NCBI GenBank assembly: GCA_944380675.1
Contig: CALWIH010000005.1
Coordinates: 1-46,861 of the forward strand
Source: an uncultured Clostridia bacterium
GTDB taxonomy: Bacteria; Bacillota; Clostridia; Oscillospirales; Acutalibacteraceae
Length of the DNA: 46,861 nt
Direction: 5' to 3'
Positions 37,792 to 46,801 of the stretch are shown in pieces. Both the position numbers and the translations under genes were made by a program. Under the pieces are notes generated by a model. It made no database searches and was not told the DNA's origin. It saw only the letters and a program-made list of their open reading frames with translations. Positions within the stretch are counted from its first letter, which is position 1; each line of letters begins with the position of its first letter.

Positions 37792-39069
37792 TCATCGCGT
37801 GAGGACGCCGGAATCGGTCTTGATGAGGATGAGAATCTGCTCCTCCATGCCGGTTTCCGCGTTGATATAGACGAGGATCTCCTCCCCGTTTTCGCCCGTA
37901 CAGGCAAACTCGTACGTCAGGACCTCGTTCAGGCCGGCTGTCGGGATCAGGGCGAGGCGGCCCTCGTCCGGGGACAGGTGTGGGCTGACGCTCGCCCTCG
38001 CCTCGTCCGCGGTGAGGGCTGCGGCGGCAAGCTCCCGATCGGTGTGGTTCATCAGGAAGCCGGACGCGTTGTACTCGACGATCCCGCCGTTGTCGAGGGC
38101 GACGGAAACCTTGATGAGGTCGGGGTAACAGATCACGCCGTCCTGCGCGAAGGCGTAATTGATGGTGCAGACGCCGTCGCTGACCTCATAGTAGCTCTCC
38201 TTCATCCCGGTAAGTCCATGGCTCTCAAGAAAAGCCGCCGCGGCGGCCTTGGCCTCGTCCACGGAAAGCGTCTCCTCCCCGATCTCCCGCGAGTCAATCA
38301 GCGCGGCCACATGGCCGCCGAGGCGGGTCACGGTGATCCGCTGGGTGTCCCGGGTAAAATTGTACGTCGCGAGATTGCCCGCGGTGTCCCCCTCATGGGC
38401 GAGCTCAGAGGCGCTCACGCCGAGGAAGTCGGCGGCGTTCTTCTGCGCGTTGCCCTGCGGGAGCTCGTCCTCTCCCTCGAGGAAGGCGGGCTGCTTCTGC
38501 GCGATGTGGTCGGAGAACGGGCCGTCGTAGATCAGCGTCGGATAGTCGGCAAACTCCTCCGCCGTGTCCTTAAAGCTGTCCGTGCTGCCCGAGGTGAAGT
38601 CCGGGTCGGCGGAGCGCAGCGTCTCCTGCAGGCGGGCGGCGTACTCGCCGAGCTGGCGGAGCGACTCATACTCCTCGTCGGTGATCGTCCCGCCCGCCGA
38701 GATCCGGCGCGAAAGCGTCATCGCGAAGTCCCCCGCCTGCGTGATGAAGCGGCTCGCCTCGTAGAGGGAACCGTCCGAGACGGGAAGAACGGCGAGCGCG
38801 CCCTTCGCGAGGCTGGCCTCGCGCATCACCCGCGCCGCGAGACCGTTCTGCTGCGTCGGCGTGTTGGCGTAGAGGCTCTTTTCGAGCGTCACCTGCATCG
38901 AGGAAATGCAGTCGTTCAGGTCGCCGAGCGCTCTGTCGTAGGTATACTGCAGGTCGCGGCGCAGGCGCGCCGCCTCGACATAGCCGCTGATCGTCGTCCC
39001 GGCGAGGACGAGAAACGCGGCGGCAACAAACGTAATCATCCTGATTTTGTTCCTTCTCTTTCCTTTCAC
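37792..39069 (-). CDS. ypeB: Spore germination protein YpeB
   Basis: 425 aa from a GTG at 39069 (VKGKRRNKIRMITF) with a GGAGG ribosome site 10 bases upstream. One N-terminal membrane anchor (MITFVAAAFLVLAGTTISGY) is followed by a helical YpeB domain and C-terminal PepSY-like repeats (VDEAKAAAAAFLESHGL, TADEARASVSPHL). YpeB is needed for the spore cortex-lytic enzyme SleB to be placed and kept stable in the spore. sleB normally lies just upstream in Bacillus; here the upstream gene is divergent and unrelated, so SleB must be encoded elsewhere or replaced. No clear SigG promoter was found. Confidence 0.92.
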   Translation of the reverse strand: MKGKRRNKIRMITFVAAAFLVLAGTTISGYVEAARLRRDLQYTYDRALGDLNDCISSMQVTLEKSLYANTPTQQNGLAARVMREASLAKGALAVLPVSDGSLYEASRFITQAGDFAMTLSRRISAGGTITDEEYESLRQLGEYAARLQETLRSADPDFTSGSTDSFKDTAEEFADYPTLIYDGPFSDHIAQKQPAFLEGEDELPQGNAQKNAADFLGVSASELAHEGDTAGNLATYNFTRDTQRITVTRLGGHVAALIDSREIGEETLSVDEAKAAAAAFLESHGLTGMKESYYEVSDGVCTINYAFAQDGVICYPDLIKVSVALDNGGIVEYNASGFLMNHTDRELAAAALTADEARASVSPHLSPDEGRLALIPTAGLNEVLTYEFACTGENGEEILVYINAETGMEEQILILIKTDSGVLTR

Positions 39070-39203
39070 AGTGTCACATCCTCCATGGTTTCTGCCGGTA
39101 TTGTTCGCAGAAGCCCGCGCAATTATCCGCTTTTTCTCATAGCGCGCGGGGGAAAAATCATATACAATGAAGGAAGAAGAAAACATGGCGGGAGGAATCA
39201 CGC

Positions 39204-39908
39204 ATGAAAAAACCGATCATCGGACTGACGCCCACCCTCGACGGCGATCACGGCACGATGCAGACGCGTCTCGACTACGCGAAAGCCGTCGAGCACGCGG
39301 GCGGCGTCCCGCTGCTGCTGCCGCCGCTCGGGCCGGACGCTCTGCGCGAGGCGGCGCTCGCCTGCGGCGGGCTGCTCTTTACGGGCGGGGTGGACGTCCA
39401 CCCCGCGCTCTACGGCGAGGAGCCTCTCGCCTCGTGCGGCGAGATTTCGCCGAAGCGCGACGAGATGGAGCTCGCTCTGCTGCGCCTCGCCCTCGACCGG
39501 GAGCTGCCCGTCCTCGGCATCTGCCGGGGCATCCAGCTGCTGAACGTCGGGCTCGGCGGGACGCTCTGGCAGGATCTTCCCTCCCAGCTGGGGACGCAGC
39601 TCTGCCACAGCCAGCGCCCGCCGTACGACATGACGATCCACACGGTCCGCCTCGAGGAGGACTCGCCGCTGTACGCCCTGATCGGGCGGCGCAGCTATGA
39701 GGTCAACAGCACGCACCATCAGGCCGTGCGGGAGCTCGCCCCGTCGCTGCGGGCCGCGGCGCGCGCGTCCGACGGCGTCATCGAGGCTGTCTGGAGGCCG
39801 GAAAGCCGCTTTTTCCTCGGCGTGCAGTGGCATCCGGAATTCCGGTACCGCATCGACGGCGGCGCTTCGGCTCTTTTCGGCGCGTTTGTCGAGGCGTGCC
39901 GGTCATAA
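39204..39908 (+). CDS. Class I glutamine amidotransferase-like gamma-glutamyl hydrolase (PuuD-like)
   Basis: 234 aa. It starts MKKPIIGLTPTLDGD; the nucleophile elbow GICRGIQLLNVGLGG contains the catalytic Cys, and the VQWHPEF segment supplies the His-Glu pair. The length and GGVDVHPALYGEEP motif match gamma-glutamyl-gamma-aminobutyrate hydrolases and peptidase C26 relatives, which split gamma-glutamyl amide bonds. The ribosome site GGGAGGAA is good. Physiological substrate not clear; the neighbours do not include polyamine genes. Confidence 0.9.
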   Translation: MKKPIIGLTPTLDGDHGTMQTRLDYAKAVEHAGGVPLLLPPLGPDALREAALACGGLLFTGGVDVHPALYGEEPLASCGEISPKRDEMELALLRLALDRELPVLGICRGIQLLNVGLGGTLWQDLPSQLGTQLCHSQRPPYDMTIHTVRLEEDSPLYALIGRRSYEVNSTHHQAVRELAPSLRAAARASDGVIEAVWRPESRFFLGVQWHPEFRYRIDGGASALFGAFVEACRS

Positions 39909-39914
39909 CGGAAG

Positions 39915-39946
39915 GCCCGGAAGCTCTTTTGAGCCTCCGGGCTTTT
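39915..39946 (+). terminator. Terminator of the gamma-glutamyl hydrolase gene
   Basis: GCCCGGA (39915-39921) pairs with TCCGGGC (39936-39942) with an inner GCTC-TTTT-GAGC hairpin. TTTTC follows on the plus strand. Confidence 0.85.
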
Positions 39947-39950
39947 CGCA

Positions 39951-40997
39951 TCAGTCGTGATAATATTTCGCGAGTGCTTCCTTGACGGCATAGTACGCGG
40001 GCTTCGGCTTGCAGTCCGTCGTCACGATGCCCCACCAGCACTCCGCCGGGCAGTCCGGCGCGCCGCAGTGGTAGCAGTGGTACGCGTCGCGCCAGCAGAA
40101 CATGAACGAGCCGAGGCAGTGCGGATGCTCCGCGAAAAGCTTGAGCCCTCTGTCGAAGTAATCGGCCTGCACCTCGGGCGTATGGCCGCCCTTGACCTCG
40201 TGGAACCACTTTCTGACAACGCAGACGTCGGGGAACGCCTCGGGGACGCCCGTCATGTCGGGACGCTCTGCCGCCAGCTCGCCGCCGGAGGAGTAGCCCC
40301 ACTCATTTGCGAGGACGGGCAGGCCGTAGCGCGCGTACAGGCCGTCGATGACGCCGTTCCAGTTGTCGACATCGCCCTCCTGCCAGGAACCGAAATACTG
40401 GTCGACGCCCATGTAGAAGAAGGGATGCCCCTCGCGGTAAACGATGTCGGCAATCCGCAGGGCGTTCTCGTTGTAGCAGGAGATGTTGATGCCGCACCGC
40501 GCGTTCGGGTTGCCGCGCAGGATGCCCTCCGCCGTGGCTCTCGCCGTATCGGCGACGATGTCGTCGGGGTAATCGTTCGAGAAGACGGGGATGTCGATCT
40601 CGTTCATGCACTGCCAGTAGATCCCGGCGTCTCCCCCGAGATCCTCGCAGACAAAGCGCATCGTCTCGCGGATGTTCTCGTAGAACTCCCCCGTGCCCTT
40701 TTTGCCGACGAAATCAGGGAAGCTCTCGTGCCAGCACGCCTTGCCGAGCTTCTCATCGTAGGTAAAGCCGCCGAGCGAGGGCGTCGCGGGCATGACCTGG
40801 AAGCCGCGCGCGTGCGTGCGGCGCACCTCCTCGCGGTCGCGCAGATACGCCTCGCTGAGCGTGCCGAACATCTTGTCCGTCCAGGGGAAAGACACGTTCA
40901 GGCGCATCCACTCGACGCTGAGCTCCCGCACCATCTCATACTCGTCCCCCGTGTTGTACGCATAGACGATTCCCTTGATTTTCTCAGACGCTTTCAT
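39951..40997 (-). CDS. Putative clan GH-A-like glycoside hydrolase
   Basis: 348 aa from the ATG at 40997 (MKASEKIKGIVYAYNTGDEYEM); its GGAAGGGAAGGAG ribosome site lies inside the end of the DUF5107 gene, which it overlaps by 14 bases. No signal peptide. A TIM-barrel pattern with two likely catalytic glutamates: Glu133 in QCMNEIDIP (acid/base, after Asn) and Glu232 in LANEWGYSS (nucleophile). Near the C-terminus is a cysteine-rich stretch (YHCYHCGAPDCPAEC) that could bind metal, unusual for this clan. The exact family is not recognised. Last gene of the glycan operon. Confidence 0.75.
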   Translation of the reverse strand: MKASEKIKGIVYAYNTGDEYEMVRELSVEWMRLNVSFPWTDKMFGTLSEAYLRDREEVRRTHARGFQVMPATPSLGGFTYDEKLGKACWHESFPDFVGKKGTGEFYENIRETMRFVCEDLGGDAGIYWQCMNEIDIPVFSNDYPDDIVADTARATAEGILRGNPNARCGINISCYNENALRIADIVYREGHPFFYMGVDQYFGSWQEGDVDNWNGVIDGLYARYGLPVLANEWGYSSGGELAAERPDMTGVPEAFPDVCVVRKWFHEVKGGHTPEVQADYFDRGLKLFAEHPHCLGSFMFCWRDAYHCYHCGAPDCPAECWWGIVTTDCKPKPAYYAVKEALAKYYHD

Positions 40998-43900
40998 ACT
41001 GCAGCTCCTTCCCTTCCGTTTCCGTGATGGAAACCCACGCGAGCTCCGCGCCCCATGCGCGCGCAAGCTCCTTTTCCCGTTCGGCCTCGGCAAACCGCGC
41101 GAGGCCTGTCAGCGCATACAGCCGGGCCAGATGCGCCTTTCTGTGATTGGCCGTGCGGACGCTGTGCTCGCCCGGCACGTTCGACACAAAGCCGCCGAAG
41201 TACGGCAGCTCATCGTCGTGCCGCAGGATGCCGTCGGCTCCGGCAAGCATCGAGCGGTACAGCGCGGCGGCGTCAAGCTCTCTCCCCAGGCGGCGCAGCG
41301 CGCAGCCGGTGAAGAAATCGCTCTCGTCGAGAACGCCCGTCTGGCAGGCGGCGGCGCGCTCATACCAGGCGCGCGCCTCCTCCCGCTCTCCGAGCGCCTC
41401 GTGCGCCCTCCCGAGGATATAGCACGGCGCGGCCTCGCGCGGAAACTCGCTGCGGCCCTCGTGATAATTCTCGGGATACTCGAGCGCTTTCTCCAGAAGG
41501 GAAATCGCTTCACGGTGCTCCCCGCGCGCCCCGGCGCGCAGGGCAAGCTGGACGTACGCCAGGATGTGCGCCCGCACCAGAATACCCTCTCCGCCCTCAT
41601 ACGGGTGGAAAGAACGCGAAGACAGATACCCGAGCGCGCGCTCCGGCAAACCGGCCTCGTTGCACAGCACAATCCGCTGATGCGCGAGATCCTCGCGGCG
41701 GGAGACGGCGTCGGGGTACCGGTCGAGCAGGGCGAGCAGCGCCTCCGGCGAATCGCCGCAGCGCCTGCGCACGCCGAAAAGCTCGAGGAGATACCGGCCG
41801 TCCGGCTCACTGCCGGGGTTTTCCTGCCGCTCGAGCGCAAAGGCGCGCTCCATCTCGCGGCGGGCTCCCGTGAGATCCCCCTCGCAGTCCATCAGGCCGA
41901 GCGCGAGACAGCGGTGCGCCTGGCGCAGATCGCCGCCGGAAGCGGCCTCCTGCCAGAGGCGGAGTCCCTCCTCCCGGTTGTCGCGGCCGTAGTACAGGCA
42001 GCCGAGCAGATACGCGCAGCGCGGCGCGAGCTCGCCCGCCGCACAGCCGCGCAGCACCTCGGCGTCGCGGTCGGAGTACGGGAACGCGCCGTCGAGCGGG
42101 GCGGCGAGCGCACGGCTCTTGAACGCGCGGGCGTCCTCCTCCTTGCCGAGGCTGCTCGCGGCGTACGCCTCGTACAGCAGAATCAAAAGCTCCTGCGGGG
42201 CGAGGGCGGCGAGTTTCAAAGCCTCCTCGTACGCGCCCGCCGCAAGGTATTCGGCGAGCAGCGTGCGCCACGCCGCCTCCCGGGCGCCGAGGACGGCGCA
42301 GAGCGTTTCCGGCCTGTCCTTCGCTCCGGCGGCGAGCCACTGCTCCGCGAGCGGAGCGTACGCGAGCGGATCGGCGCGCAGAAGGCGGGAAACGCTGTTC
42401 TCCGCCTCCTGCGGCCTGCCGAGGCGGCGCAGCGCGAGGGAGAGCAGCGCTGCCGTCTGCGGGCTGTCGGCGCTGACGGGCAGCGCCTCCCGGACGCAGG
42501 CCAGCGCCTCCTCCGGGTCGCCCCGGCGCAGGGCGAGCTTTGCCGCCTCCCGGAGCCCGGCGGCCTTCCAGCCGGCGTTCCACGCCGCCTTGCGGAAGCA
42601 GCGCTCCGCCTCCTGTGCGTCTCCCGTCTCCGCGAGCGCCCAGCCGAGATTGAAATACGGCTCGCCGTCGCGCGGGTTCGGGTTGCGCAGCAGCTGGCGG
42701 CTGACTGCCGTCCGGAAGAAGGCGAGCGCCTCCGGGAAACGACCCTGCTTCATGCGCAGCAGGCCCATCGCGTTCGCGCACTGCGAATCTCCCGGATCGC
42801 GGCGCAGACCCTCGAGGTAGTACGGCTCGGCGCGCAGCGTCACATGGCGGTACTGCTCGAGGTGAAGGCCCTCAAGGTACAGCTCCTCCGGACTCGCGAT
42901 CTCCTCGGGACGGCGCGCGGGCGTGCGGGGCTGCGGCGTATCCCGATTCTCAAAGAAGGGCGCGCGGTACGCGTACTCGATCACCGTCTTCCCGTCCCGA
43001 TCCGTCAGCGCAATGAAGACGTCCCGATCCGCTGTGTCCGCCGGGACGGCGACCGTCCTGCGGCAGGCCGTGCCGGGCGTCAGGGAGACTGTCTCGTCGA
43101 GCAGCGTCTCGCCGCGCACCGCGATCCGCAGGCGCGCGCCGGGCTGCTCCGCCGTAACGTTGACGCCGGCAGAGAGGACGCCGTCTTCCAGCGAGAAGCC
43201 GACGGCGCCGCTCTTTTCGGCGTTTTTCAGATCGGGCAGCTCCGTCAGGGCGTACCAGGTCTGCTCGAACGTCTTCGTCTCGTCCGGGGCGAGGAAGGCA
43301 AAGTCCGGCTGGTTGTCCGTATAGCAGCCCGTCATAATCTCAAGATAAGGGCCGTCCTCATCCGTGAGGTTCCGGTGCCAGACGTCGCCGAACGCGCGGC
43401 TGCCCCAGGTGAAGAATTTCTTGCCGACGGACACGTTGTGATCGGCGACGTGCACCGTGCCGCGCTGCCGCCCGTGGTCGTATCCGCCCATGAAATTGTA
43501 ATCCGAATTGAGGATGAAGAACGAGGCGGGCGCGGGGATGTTTTTGTACCAGGTGACGTCCTGGCCGTCCCCGAACCAGGCGCGGGCGAACTCGCCCTTC
43601 ACGATCGGGAACTCGGAAACCGCGTCCTTGTTGTGGTACGTCACATAGTCGACGTCCGGCGGGAATTTCAGCTGGTAGTTTTCATTGGCGGCGACGGCAA
43701 GATTTGCCCACCAGTGGAAGGTCTGCGTCGCGTTCGTCGGGTTGTACAGGCGCGAGCGCACCGTGACGTAGGACTTATCCGGCCAGATGGTTACGCCGAT
43801 GGCGCATTTCATGCCGAACAGAGGCTCGTACTCGCCGAGCCAGGCCGTCTCCGAGCCGTCCTCCCCGCGCTCGATACGGCAGTCGACCGGCATATAGGTC

Positions 43901-44265
43901 GTGGGGCGGTGATGCTGCGGCCAGTTGAACTCGATGCCGCCCGACACCCACGCGCCCGCGAGGCCGATGAGGGCGGGCTTGATGACCTGATTTTTGTAGA
44001 CGAAATGGTAGTCCGCCTTCTTGTCATACCCCTCGTAGATGCGTCCGCCGAGCTCCGGCAGGACGACGACGCGGAGGTACTCGTTTTCAAGGCGGACGCT
44101 GTCGTAGACGCGATCCGTTTTCTCGTCGCGGAAGACGTCGCGCATGGGGATCGGATAAATGTTGCCGCGCGTCCCCTGATGGTTGCGCACGTCATAAAAA
44201 ACAGGATTTTTGTCCGCATCCTCCATCTCATAGGTGGGGATGACGAGCGGTTCTCTGACAATCAT
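40984..44265 (-). CDS. DUF5107 and tetratricopeptide-repeat protein
   Basis: 1093 aa, cytoplasmic (no signal peptide). The N-terminal third (about 40-330) is a galactose-mutarotase-like beta domain of the DUF5107 type: LPELGGRIYEGYDKKADY, GGIEFNWPQHHRPTT and the tail NLTDEDGPYLEIMTG. A short beta domain follows, then from about residue 440 many TPR-like helical pairs (YFNLGWALAETGDAQEAERC and similar) to the end. Such proteins occur beside glycoside hydrolases in gut Clostridia; the beta domain may bind or modify sugar and the TPR part may scaffold partners. It lies 66 bases after the ADP-ribosylglycohydrolase-family gene and overlaps the next gene. Confidence 0.88.
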   Translation of the reverse strand: MIVREPLVIPTYEMEDADKNPVFYDVRNHQGTRGNIYPIPMRDVFRDEKTDRVYDSVRLENEYLRVVVLPELGGRIYEGYDKKADYHFVYKNQVIKPALIGLAGAWVSGGIEFNWPQHHRPTTYMPVDCRIERGEDGSETAWLGEYEPLFGMKCAIGVTIWPDKSYVTVRSRLYNPTNATQTFHWWANLAVAANENYQLKFPPDVDYVTYHNKDAVSEFPIVKGEFARAWFGDGQDVTWYKNIPAPASFFILNSDYNFMGGYDHGRQRGTVHVADHNVSVGKKFFTWGSRAFGDVWHRNLTDEDGPYLEIMTGCYTDNQPDFAFLAPDETKTFEQTWYALTELPDLKNAEKSGAVGFSLEDGVLSAGVNVTAEQPGARLRIAVRGETLLDETVSLTPGTACRRTVAVPADTADRDVFIALTDRDGKTVIEYAYRAPFFENRDTPQPRTPARRPEEIASPEELYLEGLHLEQYRHVTLRAEPYYLEGLRRDPGDSQCANAMGLLRMKQGRFPEALAFFRTAVSRQLLRNPNPRDGEPYFNLGWALAETGDAQEAERCFRKAAWNAGWKAAGLREAAKLALRRGDPEEALACVREALPVSADSPQTAALLSLALRRLGRPQEAENSVSRLLRADPLAYAPLAEQWLAAGAKDRPETLCAVLGAREAAWRTLLAEYLAAGAYEEALKLAALAPQELLILLYEAYAASSLGKEEDARAFKSRALAAPLDGAFPYSDRDAEVLRGCAAGELAPRCAYLLGCLYYGRDNREEGLRLWQEAASGGDLRQAHRCLALGLMDCEGDLTGARREMERAFALERQENPGSEPDGRYLLELFGVRRRCGDSPEALLALLDRYPDAVSRREDLAHQRIVLCNEAGLPERALGYLSSRSFHPYEGGEGILVRAHILAYVQLALRAGARGEHREAISLLEKALEYPENYHEGRSEFPREAAPCYILGRAHEALGEREEARAWYERAAACQTGVLDESDFFTGCALRRLGRELDAAALYRSMLAGADGILRHDDELPYFGGFVSNVPGEHSVRTANHRKAHLARLYALTGLARFAEAEREKELARAWGAELAWVSITETEGKELQYESV

Positions 44266-44277
44266 ACAGCGCCTCCC

Positions 44278-44327
44278 GCGGCGTACTCACGCCGCAAAAC
44301 CGGAGAGGCCGGCCATTCCGGCTCTCC
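44278..44327 (-). other. Tandem hairpins between two glycan-operon genes
   Basis: GCGGCGT/ACGCCGC (44278-44284, 44289-44295) is a perfect 7-bp hairpin beside the DUF5107 ribosome site. GGAGAG-CCGG/CCGG-CTCTCC (44302-44327) is a 10-bp hairpin with one bulge, followed on the minus strand by GGTTTTGC. They may lower or time translation of the long DUF5107 gene. Confidence 0.5.
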
Positions 44328-44331
44328 TTCC

Positions 44332-45690
44332 TTACGCTTCCCCGCAAAACCGGCGGGAAAGCGCCTCCAGCCGCCCGCAGACCTCCTCGAGAGGCAGATA
44401 TTCGGGCGTCTCCTTCAAATAAACGTGCATCCTGCCGTGAAACGGGCGGATCCAATGCTCCGGGATGGCGGAAAGGCCGATCACCGCGCCGAGGATGCTG
44501 CCCGCCGTCGCGCCGGTGCAGTCGTTGTCGCCGCTCATGGCGACCGTCTCGCCGATGGTCTTCGTGAAATCTCCGCCGCCGATGGCAAGTCCCATCACGA
44601 CATGGATGGCGTTTGTCAGGGCGCTGCCGTTGAACATCCCGCGATACCGCGCCCACGTTATGTCGTGCGCCTCCTGATAGTTCTTCGGAGACTGCGCGAG
44701 CGCCCAGCGGATCCCCTCGGCAAACAGGCAGTTTTCCGGAATCTCCGTCAGGCCGATGCGCACGGCCTCAAGCGGATCGTCCACCGCAAAGGCGGCGGCA
44801 ATGGAGGCAGCCATGAACATCGAACCGTACACGCCGTTGCGTCGGTGATTGACGGACGCGTCGCGGTACGCAAGGGCAGCGGCTTTTTCAGGATTTCCGG
44901 GGAACACATAGCCGTACGCGTCGGCGCGCGTCCACGCGGCAATGCCCTGAAGGTTCGGGTTTCCTTTCACTCCTGCCTCCGGCAGCGGGATTCCTGCGAG
45001 CAGGTTTTTGAGCATACTCCGCTCGCCCCACCAGCAGCCCTTCTCCCCTCCGTCCACCCAGTCGCGTCCAAGGGGCAAATACCGCTTCCAGATCTCCGCC
45101 AGCTGCTCCGCCGTGAAATCCGCGCCGCACCGCTCCATCGCCAGCAGGGCGAGCAGCGTGTAGATAGTGTCGTCGTCCGGCGGGACGGCGTCCATCCCGC
45201 CGCGGGTGAGATCGCGCTTCTTTCCGACGATGTAGTGCGGCGCGTCGGGATACCGCACCTCGCTCCAGTAATCGGTAAGCGGATAGGAGTCGCCGAAGCG
45301 CTCCGCCCAGCTCTTCGCGGCGGAAATGGGCTCAAACTCGAGCGCCGCGCCGAGCGTGCAGCCCGCCATCCGGCCGTAAAACGCGCCGCGCAGGCGCTCG
45401 CCGTAGTCCGCCGGGAGGCGGCCGAGCAGGCGGCGCGGGCCGGCGGGCCGCAGCGCCAGAATGGAGGGCAGGTCGTCCGGCTCGTCCGGGTCGCGGGCGG
45501 CGAGGACGAGCTTCTCAAAGCGTTCCTTGACGTGCGCGAGCGACGCCTCGAGCTCGCGGCGGCAGTCCTCCCCCTCCTTGGCGCAGCCGAACTCCGCCGC
45601 AAGGCGCAGGTAGCGGCCGATGTCGTCGAGCTCCTCGTGCCAGAAGGCCTCGTTCGCCTCACCGGAATAGTGAATATGCTCCAGCTTCAC
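44332..45690 (-). CDS. ADP-ribosylglycohydrolase-family protein
   Basis: 452 aa with a GTG start that overlaps the GH43 stop (GTGA); AAGGAG lies 8 bases upstream. After a roughly 100-residue N-terminal extension, the DraG-like fold begins at LRGAFYGRMAGCTLGAALE. Metal-binding aspartates occur in VPPDDDTIYT and in GDNDCTGATAGSILGA, where many relatives have Thr at the Cys position. In sugar operons of Clostridia such proteins are common and may act on glycosides or ADP-ribose-like compounds rather than proteins; the substrate is unknown. Confidence 0.9.
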   Translation of the reverse strand: MKLEHIHYSGEANEAFWHEELDDIGRYLRLAAEFGCAKEGEDCRRELEASLAHVKERFEKLVLAARDPDEPDDLPSILALRPAGPRRLLGRLPADYGERLRGAFYGRMAGCTLGAALEFEPISAAKSWAERFGDSYPLTDYWSEVRYPDAPHYIVGKKRDLTRGGMDAVPPDDDTIYTLLALLAMERCGADFTAEQLAEIWKRYLPLGRDWVDGGEKGCWWGERSMLKNLLAGIPLPEAGVKGNPNLQGIAAWTRADAYGYVFPGNPEKAAALAYRDASVNHRRNGVYGSMFMAASIAAAFAVDDPLEAVRIGLTEIPENCLFAEGIRWALAQSPKNYQEAHDITWARYRGMFNGSALTNAIHVVMGLAIGGGDFTKTIGETVAMSGDNDCTGATAGSILGAVIGLSAIPEHWIRPFHGRMHVYLKETPEYLPLEEVCGRLEALSRRFCGEA

Positions 45691-46715
45691 TCCGCTGTCT
45701 CCTTCCGTCTCGGATCCGTGCGGAAGCAGGGCTCCTCGACAACAGGCGCGCGGTAGGCGTACGGCTTCGCGACGCCGCCGATGTGATTGTACCAGTTCCC
45801 CGTGACCTCGTTGTACACATGAAGACCGTCGAACGTTTCCTCCATCTCAAAGAGGAGGATGCGCTTATCCTCGTGCCGGTTCGGGCAGTGGAGCGACATC
45901 ATCAGCTCGCCGCCGAACGTACGGAACAGCATCGAGTGCGCGCCGTCGAGGGCGTAGAGCGGTTCGGGGTGCTGCACCCAGGGGCCGCGCACGTCGCCGC
46001 TCAGGGAACGGGCGTACCCCGTCGTGTACCCGCCGGAGGCCGAAAAGCTCGACCAGAGCATGAGCAGGACGCCGCTTTTGAGGCGATAGAGGAATGGGCC
46101 GTCGGTGACATAGCCGCCGGACGCCCCGCCCTTGGCCGTCCACGGCCCGTCGGACGCGCGGAACAGGACAATGGGCTCGCCGACGGCGGCGGAGAGCTCG
46201 TCGTTGAGCGGGACGGCGCAGATCTGGCCGTCGTAGACCTGAAGCCACTCGTGGCAGAACACCATCCACGGCTTGCCATGGCGATCCTCGTAAAGCGTGC
46301 CGTCGAGGCAGTGCCAGCCCCTCGGCGTCACAGGCCCGTCGCCGACAGGAGCAAACGGCCCCTTCGGCGAGTCCGCGACAAGACATTGACAGCCGCGGTA
46401 GCGCCCCGGCGCGCGGAACGACGAGATGAGATAGTACCGTCCGCGCCAGAGGTGGAGCTCCGGCGCCCAGTAATCGGAATCCGCCCAGAAATCGCCCTTG
46501 CGAAAGCAAATTTCCGGCTTCGACCAGTGGATCAGATCCTCGCTCTCCAGCACATAGAAGCAGGGCTCGTCGCACGCGGCCTCGGGAAAGCGATCCCGGT
46601 CGACAAACTGGACATAGGTGTAATACTTCCCGCTGGCCGGATCGGGAAAGATAAAGGGATCGGAAATATGGACGTCTCTGATGTGGTAGGGATATGGATT
46701 GATTGCTGCATTCAT
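45687..46715 (-). CDS. Glycoside hydrolase family 43 protein
   Basis: 342 aa, no signal peptide, so it acts on imported oligosaccharides. Five-bladed propeller motifs: HISDPFIFPD near the N-terminus (general base Asp), SDYWAPELHLWRGRYYL, HCLDGTLYED, and VTDGPFLYRLKSG, where an aspartate stands at the place of the general acid glutamate seen in many GH43 enzymes. Likely activities are arabinosidase or xylosidase. The AAGGAGGAG ribosome site lies about 11 bases before the ATG. First visible gene of the glycan operon. Confidence 0.9.
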   Translation of the reverse strand: MNAAINPYPYHIRDVHISDPFIFPDPASGKYYTYVQFVDRDRFPEAACDEPCFYVLESEDLIHWSKPEICFRKGDFWADSDYWAPELHLWRGRYYLISSFRAPGRYRGCQCLVADSPKGPFAPVGDGPVTPRGWHCLDGTLYEDRHGKPWMVFCHEWLQVYDGQICAVPLNDELSAAVGEPIVLFRASDGPWTAKGGASGGYVTDGPFLYRLKSGVLLMLWSSFSASGGYTTGYARSLSGDVRGPWVQHPEPLYALDGAHSMLFRTFGGELMMSLHCPNRHEDKRILLFEMEETFDGLHVYNEVTGNWYNHIGGVAKPYAYRAPVVEEPCFRTDPRRKETAE

Positions 46716-46771
46716 TTCGATCGTACTCCTCCTTGTTGCGCGGATGCCCCGAGGGCAGGTGCAAAACCGTC

Positions 46772-46801
46772 AAAAATTCCTTTCGGAACTCCGGGAATTT
46801 T
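46772..46801 (-). terminator. Terminator or attenuator upstream of the glycan operon
   Basis: AAAATTCC (46773-46780) pairs perfectly with GGAATTTT (46794-46801), with an inner CGG/CCG stem over a 4-base loop. On the minus strand TTTTT follows. It lies 57 bases before the GH43 start and no promoter is visible between them, so it either ends an upstream gene or attenuates this operon. The remaining 60 bases to the window edge show nothing else. Confidence 0.65.

Noticed and set aside
39070-39203. SigG promoter for ypeB
   Set aside because: GTATA matches a -35 box, but no CATNNTA-type -10 lies at the right distance.
40975-45756. A very long open frame on the plus strand across the glycan operon
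   Set aside because: It is antisense to four well-supported genes; the high GC at codon position 3 removes stop codons on the opposite strand. Its translation is Arg/Ala/Leu-rich with no recognisable domain.
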